From Phytopythium helicoides (Eukaryota; Oomycota; Peronosporomycetes; Pythiales; Pythiaceae), in contig JANFNE010000019.1 in NCBI GenBank assembly GCA_024867545.1, positions 620,001-684,000 on the forward strand: a stretch of DNA of 64,000 nucleotides, read 5' to 3'. The position numbers and the translations under genes are program-made. This document shows, in pieces, positions 1 to 9,867 of the stretch (position 1 is the first letter of the stretch; each line of letters starts with the position of its first letter). The notes below the pieces were generated by a model. The model saw nothing but the letters and a program-made list of their open reading frames with translations. It was not told where the DNA came from and did no database searches.

Positions 1-735
1 CTCACCGTGGAGCACCCGTTTGAGGCCTGGAACGCACGAGCTCCCGTTTGAGTACTCGCTGCCAATTGGCATTCCAGGCGGCTACCAGTTCAAGTGCGCT
101 CGGGTGAGCGACTTCACCAACGTCTCCGCCTGAGCTGGAGTACTCGATGGAGCTCAATGTCTCAGAAATCAGCGACGAAGAAACTCGCACGGAGACCTGT
201 AGCCAGCTTTTCGGTTCAAGTGCTACGTCCACAAACGTGGCGGCCGCGCAACGTGCGGGCGCTGGCTGGGGAGACGATCCGCATTGGCAACCAAGCGTCA
301 TTACAGCACTCGGTCTCGACGGAGATTGTGAACGCCACATCCACCGTCGAAGGGCACTTCCTTTCGGCCATCATCGACAGCGTCACACACTTCCCGGGCG
401 ACACCATCAAAGTGCTGTGCCGCGTCGAGCGAGACCCTTCCGACTCTAGCGACCTGGAGGAGATCGTCCTCGCTCTCCATGAAGATTTGACGCTCACCGT
501 TGCGTCCGACCGGAGCGCGGTCGACGTCGAAAGTCGTCGTCGAGCAGCGCTACCCGCTGCCTCCTCCTGGGTCGCCGCTAGAGCAGGTGTTCGCGCTGGA
601 GGTCCCGAGCGAGCTCGCTCCGTCGCTCAACTCGTGCTTCGTGCAGTGGCAATACCGCCTGGAGGTAGGTCGGGACTCTGCACGGCCAGAAGCAACGCCT
701 GCCAGTCGACTTTCCCGGTCGCAATGCTCCTGTAG
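1..735 (+). pseudogene. Arrestin-like gene, 5'-truncated by the window edge, frameshifted
   Basis: Arrestin-type sequence runs off the left edge. The first bases encode the 'FEPG-x-(Y/H)-E-(L/F)-PF-x-Y-x-LP' strand pair that opens exon 3 of the other arrestin genes here. Around 330-500 comes a C-domain start (EGHFLSAIIDS, then PGDTIKVLCRV), and around 620-665 a closing strand (FVQWQYRLEV). These pieces lie in different frames. I see breaks near base 30 (one extra G in GAGGCC), near 112 and near 510. The gene is therefore either a pseudogene or intact with consensus errors. The family is predicted to be cytosolic adaptor proteins. Its sense matches the neighbour at 909, so it is probably an older tandem copy. 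The exact 3' end is uncertain because a possible splice donor follows QYRLE. Confidence 0.6.
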
Positions 736-908
736 ACGAGCGAAAGCACAAGTTGCCTTTGTGTACCCATTAACAAAAAGTTTCAAGTATATCAGGGTAA
801 ATATCAGATTAGAGATAATATGGGTGCATTGTTGATGGGCATGGGTGGGCGTTCCGACATGCGCATTCCTCGATTCTCCCGCCGCTTCTGCAGCTCCAGC
901 GCGTTGTC

Positions 909-2044
909 ATGGCGGCCGTGGGTGACGTGAAGCTCGAGGGCAAGGCCTCGCTCCAGGTGTCGCTGGCTCGCGGGAGTTTTGAGCCGGGGGAGCTCGTCCA
1001 GGGCTCCGTGTCGCTGCGCGTTGCTGAGACCGTGGTGTGCAGCGGTAAAAAAGTTGGCGCTCGCGAGTTTCAAATGGTGGAAAGTGAAGAGCTGAAGTGG
1101 ATTTGTGGCTGAGCAGAGGTTGTGGTGACCGTCGTGGGCAAGGAGAGCGCTGAGTGGACGGAGTTCGTGGGCGGATCGACTGTTCCCGGCAGCGAGAAGC
1201 ACAAGTTCCTTGAAATTGAGGTGGGAGGCAAAAACGAGAAAAGAAGACAGAGGTGGCAGCCGGATGCTCACGAGAACGCTTGCAGATTATTGTGGCTGAC
1301 CAGGAACAGAGCTATGCGCCGGGGGAGTACACGTTCCCCCTCCAGTTCCAGCTGCCAGCGGATGCCCCGAGCAGCTTTGAGATCCACGGACGCTCCGCCA
1401 CGCCACTCGAGACCATCGTCGCGTCTTCCACATACACAGTCAAGGCAGCGACGAGCATCTCTGGCCGGTTCCTCGAGGATGTGGAGGCCAAGGAGAGCTT
1501 TTACGTGTACGCTCCGCACAACGGGCAAGAGGTGCACGGGCTCGAGAGCTCTATCACGGGCAAGGTCGGCACGCTCGCGGTGTTCTCGAAGGGTTTGTGC
1601 CACATTGAAGGATCGCTCGAGAAGGACGTGTTTGCTGCGGGTGAGACGCTGACGGTCCAGACGAGCATCACGAACCAGTCCCCCAAGGACATGCATGCGA
1701 TCTCACTGCGCCTCTACGAGGAAATCACGGTGGCACTGCCAAATCGCAAGACGCGCACGGGGTCGATTGTTATTTCCCGGCAGGACTATCTCGGTGTCAA
1801 GGCTGGACAGCTCGTGAAGCAGCCGCTGCAGCTCCCGCTAGTCATTTCTGCAACCCAAGAACCTATCAACGCGACGGTCACGACTGGCACTTATGTCAAC
1901 TGGCGCTACCGACTCGTGATCAAGTGCAAATACTCGCTCAGCCATAGTGTGCGTCTCGAGTTCCCGATCACCGTCGTTAGCGCTCCTACTGCTTTCGACC
2001 CCGCCGAACCAGTCGCTGAGCCCCACGTGGTGCATTCATTGTAG
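909..2044 (+). CDS. Arrestin-domain protein A1 (three exons)
   Basis: Proposed CDS: join(909..1044,1117..1220,1286..2044), 332 residues. Both introns are GT-AG, 72 and 65 nt, and joining them keeps the frame. The N-domain begins with a beta strand (LEGKASLQVSLARGSF) followed by EPGELVQGSVSLRV. Exon 3 opens with the family signature APGEYTFPLQFQLP. The C-domain starts at GLCHIEGSLEKDVFAAGETL and ends with WRYRLVIKCKYSLSHSVRLE. Arrestin-fold proteins bind membrane cargo or receptors and link them to trafficking or ubiquitin machinery. That role here is inferred from the fold only. No PPxY motif, which alpha-arrestins use to recruit NEDD4-type ligases, is visible. The same three-exon layout and intron phases recur in the cluster members, which supports the start and splice sites. 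Confidence 0.85.
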
Positions 2045-2172
2045 CTTATCTTACTTCAAAGTAGGATTTTGGGTTTAGTTGCATGAAGGAATACACTTTC
2101 CGCTGCCTTTCTTCGCAAGCTCGGGTTAATTGTCGTCGTTCAGGTAGCACCTGCTATGACCATGATGGACTC

Positions 2173-2229
2173 GATGTAGCCATCAAACCATTAGGTACAT
2201 GATGTATCTAATGGTTTGATGGCTACATC
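2173..2229. repeat. Near-perfect 28-bp inverted repeat with 1-nt centre
   Basis: Arm 2173-2200 (starts GATGTAGCCATCAAACC) is the reverse complement of arm 2202-2229 except for one position (GGTACAT against ATGTATC). It lies about 130 bases past the A1 stop codon. It could form a hairpin in RNA or a cruciform in DNA. It may be a small MITE-like insertion or a 3'-processing structure. I see no clear target-site duplication. Confidence 0.8.
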
Positions 2230-2406
2230 AAGGAACTTGCAATTGGCGAATGGACCGAAAGCTTCGAAGAGGACCGGATGTAGATCAGTTTGAGCACTGA
2301 CAGGTTAGCTGACACCTACTAACAGTAAGTCAGTGTCTAGTAGATTGAAAAATGGTGTCAGTGGAGTTCACTAGGTACATCTACTGCAGCTTTCTTCTGG
2401 CCACAC

Positions 2407-2420
2407 TCTGGAAAATCCTC
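2407..2420 (+). promoter_or_regulatory. Conserved arrestin upstream motif TCTNGAANATCNTC, A2 copy
   Basis: TCTGGAAAATCCTC lies 19 nt before the A2 start codon. Close matches sit exactly 12 nt before the ATG of six other cluster members (3900, 4892, 7334, 11186 and both minus-strand pseudogenes). It may be a core-promoter or leader element. In some copies it could instead be part of a longer N-terminus. No experimental role is known to me. Confidence 0.4.
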
Positions 2421-2439
2421 TCTCAAACAACAGACAAAC

Positions 2440-3578
2440 ATGAGAGAGCTGCTGCGATCTACAATTGGCAACCAAAAAGGAAATCTCGAGGTGCTGCTGG
2501 ACAGGGTCGCATTTGACGGAGGTGAGGCAATCAAAGGAACTGTCGTGCTGCACGTGAAGAAGGCGCTCAAGTGTGGAGGTGGGAACGAGCTATGATTTTG
2601 CAGGTAGCATGCTTACACTAACCTGTTCTATCTTGATGAAACAGACCTTGCACTTCATGTCCATGGTGCCGAGAGTGTCAGCTGGCTTGAAGGATCTGGA
2701 GAGAGCGAGCATGAAGTTTGGCGGACCAACCAAATTTTCGACTCCAGGGTAAAATGTCCTATGCGAGTGATCAAATAGAGATCTCACCATCGATCTGACG
2801 TTCTCCTGAATTGCAGCTTGCTTTGAGTGCTTGCCGTACCTTCGAGCCCGGAGTATATGCCTTCAATTTCAGCTACCAACTACCAGAGAAGCTTCCAGGA
2901 TCTTTTGGACGATACAGCGAGCACGCAAAGTCAATCACCACCGTGAATCTGAATCCGGGTGTCACCTACGCGGTCACCGCACATCTTCCGATAGTCAAGC
3001 GATGCTCTTTTGATCTGAAGACCACTCAGCCATTCGCAATCTTCCCACAAGTCTCCGGCCTTCCTGAAGGAAGCATGACTCGTGCTCAAGCCTCCAAAGA
3101 TGTTAAATTTGCTGGCATTATAAACAGGGGGGAGTGCTCTCTATCAGCCAAGCTAGACCAACACACCTATGTGGCGGGAGAACAGGTGTGCATCAAGGTC
3201 ATTGTCAGCAATAACTCTCGCATCAATGTGTCATCTCTAAAGGTGAGGCTTGCCGAAGACCTACACTTTACTTCGACAGACTCTCACGAGAAGAAAGAGA
3301 GAACAAATTGGCTCTTCTCTTCAAAAGCGCTGGGTGTTCGCGCTGGCGAATCGGCTCATCGCTCGCTCTTCATACCCCTTGTCTACAAATCTAATGGGAA
3401 CCCAATCAACCCGACGACACCAGAGACCAACACCCTTCGACGTACCTATCGACTTGTCATTATTTGCAACTTTGCGCTTGCAAGCGATGTCAGAGTATCC
3501 ATACCGATTGTCGTTCTACCACAAGAACGACCTGTTGATGTGGTGACACCGCAGCTTATCGTCCCGACGAAGTGCTGA
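2440..3578 (+). CDS. Arrestin-domain protein A2 (three exons)
   Basis: Proposed CDS: join(2440..2578,2645..2748,2817..3578), 334 residues. Introns are GT-AG, 66 and 68 nt, with phases 1 and 0. Exon 1 encodes the N-terminal strand (RELLRSTIGNQKGNLEVLLD) and the 'FDGG-E-x-I-KG-x-VVLHV' repeat seen in its relatives. Exon 3 opens with RTFEPGVYAFNFSYQLPEKL. The C-domain begins near GECSLSAKLDQHTYVAGEQV and closes with NTLRRTYRLVIICNF. The tail ends PQLIVPTKC, shared with A3 and A4. The likely role is a cytosolic arrestin adaptor, inferred from the fold. No PPxY motif is present. The 3' flank (3579-3899) is nearly identical to those of A3 and A4, so these copies have exchanged or duplicated sequence recently. 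Confidence 0.85.
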
Positions 3579-3899
3579 CCTCCTCCAGACGGAAGTAGGA
3601 TTGCTTCTCACAATATTCGACGAAGACGTCCGGAAGTATACACCTCAATGCACTACTGTATAACTTTCACAATGAATGAGTCCTCGAACCGAATGTAGTG
3701 CACTCGTGTAGCTCTTGGCTCGACAGCTACACACGCGATATCTTGTGACCGATAACTTGGCAGGGCAAAACGAGCTACCTTCTCAACCCACACATGTGGG
3801 TACCCTTGACCAATGGGTACACTCGAAGAAAACATGAAAACATGCGGATCTCCTTCACAAGCAGTCGTCTCACTCTAGAAAACCATCGCGAGAAGAAAC
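3579..3899. other. 3' flank of A2, paralogous to the flanks of A3 and A4
   Basis: About 320 bases without a gene. The same sequence with a few substitutions recurs at 6021-6341 and 8463-8783. The latter two copies agree with each other at the three diagnostic sites I compared. Confidence 0.7.
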
Positions 3900-4010
3900 A
3901 TGGGAGAGCTACTGCGATCTACAATTGGCAACCGAAAAGGAAATCTCAAGGTGCTGCTGGACAAGGTCGCATTTGATGGAGGTGAAACTATCAAAGGGAC
4001 TGTCGTGCTG
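3900..4010 (+). pseudogene. Arrestin exon-1 fragment
   Basis: An ATG followed by about 37 codons matching exon 1 of the arrestin copies (GELLRSTIGNRKGNLKVLLD, then FDGGETIKGTVVLH). Homology stops abruptly after LH, where unrelated sequence (encoding AGGWFAS in this frame) begins. No exon 2 or 3 follows before the next complete gene at 4892. This is a truncated copy, cut where the unrelated block 4011-4891 starts. Confidence 0.75.
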
Positions 4011-4158
4011 CATGCTGGAGGGTGGTTTGCGTCAATTAGTGCAGTTGATGGCGGTGCAAATACCAGCTTTGGTTTATAACACTGAAACGGCACGGAGATT
4101 GGGAAAAAAGTGGTAACGAGCCAAAAAGTCAAGCCGTGTCATGCACAATGGTCACATA

Positions 4159-4686
4159 TCAGTTACTGTGACCGTTGAGTACCGTCTGACTGGGTTCAAG
4201 GTGCGACGTAAAGTGACAGCACGGCTTTAAGGTGACATGCTTCACCATGTTGGCGCCCCGCCCCTCAAATGTGTGGTTAGACAGTTGCCAGTTCTTTTGC
4301 ATGTTCGGCGACGTTGAGTCCATGTCCCCGCCCACGATCAGAACACTTGCCAAAAGCCCCTCGTTCTCCACATCCTGAATCTTTGTTGATAGCACATAGT
4401 CTTTCTCCGAGTCATACTGGGTTGTAGCAACCAGCACCGCCTCCAGATACACGAAATCGCTTGTGGAGCCTAGACGCCATTCCATGGTATAGGCATGGTT
4501 TCAACAGCACTCAACAATGGGCTGGTACTTGTACTGCGAGGAGTGAGAGCGCCTACTGTGGACCCAAGCAACTTTGTAACCACCCACGTCACGAAACACT
4601 CTCAAGCTCGATTGTGCGAGATCCCCAATTTGCCCATGGTGGATTACTTTAAGTGCCTCCACTATGAAATTTTCCTTCCTTCCCAT
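4159..4686 (-). pseudogene. Unrecognised ORF fragment with one in-frame TGA
   Basis: On the minus strand, two open stretches (4686-4501 and 4485-4159) share one frame and are separated by one TGA (TGT TGA AAC CAT). Together they give about 175 codons. I do not recognise a family. The second part contains YLEAVLVATTQYDSEKDYVL and KNWQLSNHTFEGRGANMV, which look like ordinary folded protein. It may be a captured fragment of a gene from elsewhere, brought in when the arrestin copy was truncated. An exact second copy lies at 6601-7128. It may be non-functional. Confidence 0.35.
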
Positions 4687-4865
4687 ACCGTGAGTCTAAC
4701 AAATAATATATCGGGGTTGCTGGTCTTTGACACGTAGAATACATATTTGCACACGATCAGGTGGTTCAGCATTTGGAGAAATTAGATCCCACAAACATCA
4801 GAGAATGCAAATCAACACCCACAACTACTTGCATCGAGTTGTAGCAGCTACCCTCGCACTCGCAT

Positions 4866-4879
4866 TCTCGAATATCGTC
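4866..4879 (+). promoter_or_regulatory. Conserved arrestin upstream motif, A3 copy
   Basis: TCTCGAATATCGTC ends 12 nt before the A3 ATG at 4892. The same spacing is found in A5 and both minus-strand pseudogenes. In A3 the upstream frame is open to an ATG at 4806, so an N-terminal extension is an alternative reading. Confidence 0.4.
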
Positions 4880-4891
4880 GCAAGGACAAAC

Positions 4892-6020
4892 ATGACAGAG
4901 CTGCTGCGGTCTACAATTGGCAGCCGAAAAGGGTACCTCGATGTGCTGCTGGACAGAGTTGCATTCGGAGAGGGCGAGGACGTCAAAGGAACTGTCGTGC
5001 TGCACGTGAACAAGGCGTTCAAGTGCCGCGGTTTGTGCATATTGAATCACACCGGAGAAATGCTCCACATTGACTGTATCGATCACCACGACAGGTCTTC
5101 TTCTTCGTTTTCACGGCTCAGAGAGTGTGACCTGGGAAGAATACGGAGTGGAAGGTGGAAAACAGAAAGTGTCTCGAACTAACGAGTTTCTCAACCAATC
5201 GGTAAGTCCCTTCTCAAAATAATCTGATAGTCGTCCAAGTGTCTGATGGGGTCACAAACGGCAGATCACGCTGAGTACTTTCCACGACTTGGAACCCGGG
5301 CAGTACGAATTTCCCTTCAGCTACCAACTACCGAAGAAGCTCCCGGGATCTTTTGGACTGCACGATGTGTACTCGTCGTTCCACGTGAGTCTGAATCCGC
5401 GCATCACCTACTCAGTCACTGCCCATGTTCCAGTGGTGAAGAGTTTCTCTTTCGATCTCAAGACTACTGAGCCACTTGCAATCTTCCCACAAACGCTCAA
5501 CCTTCCTGAACAACGCTTTACCAAAGCCCAAGCGTCCAAGAGTGCAAACCGAGATGACACTGCCAACAAAGAAGAATGTTACTTATCCATTGAGCCAGAC
5601 CGTGATTCTTACGTCACAGGTGATACTATACAAGTCGGGGCCTACATCGTCAATAACTCTTGCCTCGATGTAGTACTCGTGCGCATGGTTCTGATTGAAG
5701 ACTTGCTGTTTACATCTACCAACTCTGAAGAGCAGAAACAGGGATCGAATGAGCTGATCGAGACAACGGCTCAGGGTATTCGCGCTGGTGAATCGACTCA
5801 TCGCTCGCTCTTCCTACCCCTTGTCTACAAATCTAACGGGAACCCGATCAACCCGACGACACCAGAGACCAACACACTTCGACGAACCTATCAACTTGTG
5901 GTTACCTGCGGCATTGGGCTCTCTCAGGATATTCGAGTGGAGATCCCAGTCGTGGTTCGACCGCAGCTGCGACCGGTAGACGTGGAGCCGCCGCAGCTTA
6001 TCGTCCCGACGAAGTGCTGA
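4892..6020 (+). CDS. Arrestin-domain protein A3 (three exons, tandem copy 1)
   Basis: Proposed CDS: join(4892..5030,5095..5201,5265..6020), 333 residues. Exon 1 is 139 nt, as in A2, and both introns are GT-AG (64 and 63 nt). Exon 2 encodes LLLRFHGSESVTWEEYG. Exon 3 opens with DLEPGQYEFPFSYQLPKKL, and the C-domain starts at EECYLSIEPDRDSYVTGDTI. The closing strands are NTLRRTYQLVVTCGIGLSQ, and the tail is PQLIVPTKC. The likely role is a cytosolic arrestin adaptor, inferred from the fold only. There is no PPxY motif. An upstream in-frame ATG at 4806 would add 29 residues. I prefer 4892 because it aligns with the start of A2. An identical gene follows at 7334. Confidence 0.85.
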
Positions 6021-6341
6021 CCTCCTCCAGACGGAAGTAGGATTGCTTCTCACAATATTCGACGAAGACGTCCGGAAGTATACACCTCAATGCACTACTG
6101 TATAACTTTCACAATGAATGAGTCCTCGAACCGAATGTAGTGCACTCGTGTAGTTCTTGGCTCGACAGCTACACACGCGATATCTTGTGACCGATAATTT
6201 GCAGGGAAAAAACGAGCTACCTTCTCAACCCACACATGTGGGTACCCTTGACCAATGGGTACACTCGAAGAAAACATGAAAACATGCGGATCTCCTTCAC
6301 AAGCAGTCGTCTCACTCTAGAAAACCATCGCGAGAAGAAAC

Positions 6342-6452
6342 ATGGGAGAGCTACTGCGATCTACAATCGGCAACCGAAAAGGAAATCTCAAGGTGCTGCT
6401 GGACAAGGTCGCATTTGATGGAGGTGAAACTATCAAAGGGACTGTCGTGCTG
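6342..6452 (+). pseudogene. Arrestin exon-1 fragment, second copy
   Basis: Counterpart of the fragment at 3900, lying inside the overlap between the two tandem tracts. It differs from it at 3926/6368 (T to C) but agrees with the exon at 8784, and it ends at the same breakpoint. This shared exon segment is the probable site of the unequal crossover. Confidence 0.75.
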
Positions 6453-6600
6453 CATGCTGGAGGGTGGTTTGCGTCAATTAGTGCAGTTGATGGCGGTGCA
6501 AATACCAGCTTTGGTTTATAACACTGAAACGGCACGGAGATTGGGAAAAAAGTGGTAACGAGCCAAAAAGTCAAGCCGTGTCATGCACAATGGTCACATA

Positions 6601-7128
6601 TCAGTTACTGTGACCGTTGAGTACCGTCTGACTGGGTTCAAGGTGCGACGTAAAGTGACAGCACGGCTTTAAGGTGACATGCTTCACCATGTTGGCGCCC
6701 CGCCCCTCAAATGTGTGGTTAGACAGTTGCCAGTTCTTTTGCATGTTCGGCGACGTTGAGTCCATGTCCCCGCCCACGATCAGAACACTTGCCAAAAGCC
6801 CCTCGTTCTCCACATCCTGAATCTTTGTTGATAGCACATAGTCTTTCTCCGAGTCATACTGGGTTGTAGCAACCAGCACCGCCTCCAGATACACGAAATC
6901 GCTTGTGGAGCCTAGACGCCATTCCATGGTATAGGCATGGTTTCAACAGCACTCAACAATGGGCTGGTACTTGTACTGCGAGGAGTGAGAGCGCCTACTG
7001 TGGACCCAAGCAACTTTGTAACCACCCACGTCACGAAACACTCTCAAGCTCGATTGTGCGAGATCCCCAATTTGCCCATGGTGGATTACTTTAAGTGCCT
7101 CCACTATGAAATTTTCCTTCCTTCCCAT
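6601..7128 (-). pseudogene. Unrecognised ORF fragment with in-frame TGA, second copy
   Basis: Same as 4159-4686, displaced by 2,442 bases, including the same internal TGA. Identity here reflects the tandem duplication and is no evidence for function. Confidence 0.35.
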
Positions 7129-7333
7129 ACCGTGAGTCTAACAAATAATATATCGGGGTTGCTGGTCTTTGACACGTAGAATACATATTTGCACACGATC
7201 AGGTGGTTCAGCATTTGGAGAAATTAGATCCCACAAACATCAGAGAATGCAAATCAACACCCACAACTACTTGCATCGAGTTGTAGCAGCTACCCTCGCA
7301 CTCGCATTCTCGAATATCGTCGCAAGGACAAAC

Positions 7334-8462
7334 ATGACAGAGCTGCTGCGGTCTACAATTGGCAGCCGAAAAGGGTACCTCGATGTGCTGCTGGACAGAG
7401 TTGCATTCGGAGAGGGCGAGGACGTCAAAGGAACTGTCGTGCTGCACGTGAACAAGGCGTTCAAGTGCCGCGGTTTGTGCATATTGAATCACACCGGAGA
7501 AATGCTCCACATTGACTGTATCGATCACCACGACAGGTCTTCTTCTTCGTTTTCACGGCTCAGAGAGTGTGACCTGGGAAGAATACGGAGTGGAAGGTGG
7601 AAAACAGAAAGTGTCTCGAACTAACGAGTTTCTCAACCAATCGGTAAGTCCCTTCTCAAAATAATCTGATAGTCGTCCAAGTGTCTGATGGGGTCACAAA
7701 CGGCAGATCACGCTGAGTACTTTCCACGACTTGGAACCCGGGCAGTACGAATTTCCCTTCAGCTACCAACTACCGAAGAAGCTCCCGGGATCTTTTGGAC
7801 TGCACGATGTGTACTCGTCGTTCCACGTGAGTCTGAATCCGCGCATCACCTACTCAGTCACTGCCCATGTTCCAGTGGTGAAGAGTTTCTCTTTCGATCT
7901 CAAGACTACTGAGCCACTTGCAATCTTCCCACAAACGCTCAACCTTCCTGAACAACGCTTTACCAAAGCCCAAGCGTCCAAGAGTGCAAACCGAGATGAC
8001 ACTGCCAACAAAGAAGAATGTTACTTATCCATTGAGCCAGACCGTGATTCTTACGTCACAGGTGATACTATACAAGTCGGGGCCTACATCGTCAATAACT
8101 CTTGCCTCGATGTAGTACTCGTGCGCATGGTTCTGATTGAAGACTTGCTGTTTACATCTACCAACTCTGAAGAGCAGAAACAGGGATCGAATGAGCTGAT
8201 CGAGACAACGGCTCAGGGTATTCGCGCTGGTGAATCGACTCATCGCTCGCTCTTCCTACCCCTTGTCTACAAATCTAACGGGAACCCGATCAACCCGACG
8301 ACACCAGAGACCAACACACTTCGACGAACCTATCAACTTGTGGTTACCTGCGGCATTGGGCTCTCTCAGGATATTCGAGTGGAGATCCCAGTCGTGGTTC
8401 GACCGCAGCTGCGACCGGTAGACGTGGAGCCGCCGCAGCTTATCGTCCCGACGAAGTGCTGA
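7334..8462 (+). CDS. Arrestin-domain protein A4 (tandem copy 2, same protein as A3)
   Basis: Proposed CDS: join(7334..7472,7537..7643,7707..8462), 333 residues, with the same protein sequence as A3. The upstream motif (7308-7321), introns and 3' flank are also the same. If both copies are real, the cell has two doses of the same arrestin-like protein. If the assembly has collapsed or expanded a repeat here, the true number may differ. The next element downstream, the pseudogene at 8784, begins in the same orientation 322 bases past the stop codon. Confidence 0.8.
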
Positions 8463-8783
8463 CCTCCTCCAGACGGAAGTAGGATTGCTTCTCACAATAT
8501 TCGACGAAGACGTCCGGAAGTATACACCTCAATGCACTACTGTATAACTTTCACAATGAATGAGTCCTCGAACCGAATGTAGTGCACTCGTGTAGTTCTT
8601 GGCTCGACAGCTACACACGCGATATCTTGTGACCGATAATTTGCAGGGAAAAAACGAGCTACCTTCTCAACCCACACATGTGGGTACCCTTGACCAATGG
8701 GTACACTCGAAGAAAACATGAAAACATGCGGATCTCCTTCACAAGCAGTCGTCTCACTCTAGAAAACCATCGCGAGAAGAAAC

Positions 8784-9730
8784 ATGGGAGAGCTACTGCG
8801 ATCTACAATCGGCAACCGAAAAGGAAATCTCAAGGTGCTGCTGGACAAGGTCGCATTTGATGGAGGTGAAACTATCAAAGGGACTGTCGTGCTGCTTGTG
8901 AAATAGGCGATCAAGTGCGAAGGTTAGTGCACATCGGGTCAAATTTCTCATTAATTGGTGGTGCATTTACCATCTCTGTCTTAATGAGGCAGATCTCGTG
9001 GTCTGCATCCATGGCACCGAGAGTGCACATGTGGGGATATCACGAATCAACCCGCGGCTCTATCGTATGGTACATCACTATATGCAAATGATCCGATAAA
9101 GTATCTGATGAGACCATCTGAACACGTTATGCTGTGCAGATCACTTTGAGTACTTGCCACGCCTTCGAGCCCGGAGAATATGATTTCGATTTCAGCTACC
9201 AACTACCAGAAGAACTCGCTGTTACCTACGGCCAATCCTTCAAGCTCGCTGGTGTTGTAAACACGGGAGAATGCTGCTTATTGGCTGACCCGGATCTTCA
9301 TATCTTCGTTACTGGAGGTACTGTGCACGTAGTCGCTTCGATCTACAACAATTCTCGTCTCGACGTGACATCGGTACACTTAACATTAGTCGAAGACGTG
9401 GTGTTTTACAGTAACGACTATCGAGGACCGAAGAAGGGATCCAATGAGCTCTTCGACACAGCGGCTCCAGGTGTATGCGCTGGGGAAACGGCACATCGGT
9501 CGCTTTTCCTTCCTCTTGTGAACAAATGAAACGGAATCCCAGTCCACCCTACAACACCAGAGAACACCACACTTCAGTGAACGTATCAAATTAAGGTCAC
9601 CTGCCGCTTTGCACTCGCGAGAGATATTTGCGTGAAGATCCCGATTGTAATTCGACCGCAACGACATCCTGTCGACGTGGAAACTCCGCAATCCATCATC
9701 CGAATATCACGTGAAGGGACATCAATTTGA
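8784..9730 (+). pseudogene. Arrestin-like pseudogene
   Basis: Exon 1 begins as in the neighbours but has an in-frame TAG (GTG AAA TAG GCG) near its end. An exon-2 remnant follows at about 8993 (DLVVCIHGTESAHVG in one frame). Exon 3 starts near 9142 with ITLSTCHAFEPGEYDFDFSY. Relative to A2 about 60 codons are then missing between QLPEEL and TYGQSFKLAGV. Two more in-frame stops occur in the C-domain (LVNK followed by TGA, and TLQ followed by TGA). The ending PQRHPVDVETPQSII matches the family tail. These lesions are scattered and include a large deletion, so this copy looks truly dead. Its introns most resemble those of the minus-strand pseudogene at 16790-17900. Confidence 0.85.
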
Positions 9731-9867
9731 CAACACTTTCTGCCTACATAACCAACAGCATGTTGCCTCAAAATCCTTTCCCGATGGAAACGAATTGACA
9801 CTAGTGCTAGAGTATCACAAATATAACCTAGCTTCCGCCAAACAATCTCATTTCACGCGACTGGATA

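Larger units (their letters stand above)
2045..2439. other. Intergenic spacer between arrestins A1 and A2
   Basis: About 395 bases with no convincing ORF. It holds the long hairpin described at 2173-2229 and, at its right end, the upstream motif shared by the arrestin copies. Confidence 0.6.
4011..4891. other. Non-arrestin block between exon-1 fragment and A3
   Basis: About 880 bases separate the exon-1 fragment from A3. The only coding-like content is the interrupted minus-strand ORF at 4159-4686. Otherwise it holds the A3 upstream region. The block recurs at 6453-7333. Confidence 0.55.
3927..6453. repeat. Tandem duplication, copy 1
   Basis: Bases 3927-6453 match 6369-8895 with an offset of 2,442. 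I found no difference where I compared them, and the encoded proteins are identical. The tracts overlap by about 85 bases inside the arrestin exon-1 segment, which is what unequal crossing-over within that segment would leave. Mismatches resume at 3926/6368 and at 6454/8896. Confidence 0.85.
6369..8895. repeat. Tandem duplication, copy 2
   Basis: Second tract of the 2,442-bp tandem duplication. It matches 3927-6453 without any difference that I found. The right end is sharp: at 8896 the exon continues as arrestin sequence (CTTGTGAAATAG) while copy 1 turns into the unrelated block. It carries arrestin A4 and the second copy of the interrupted ORF. Confidence 0.85.
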
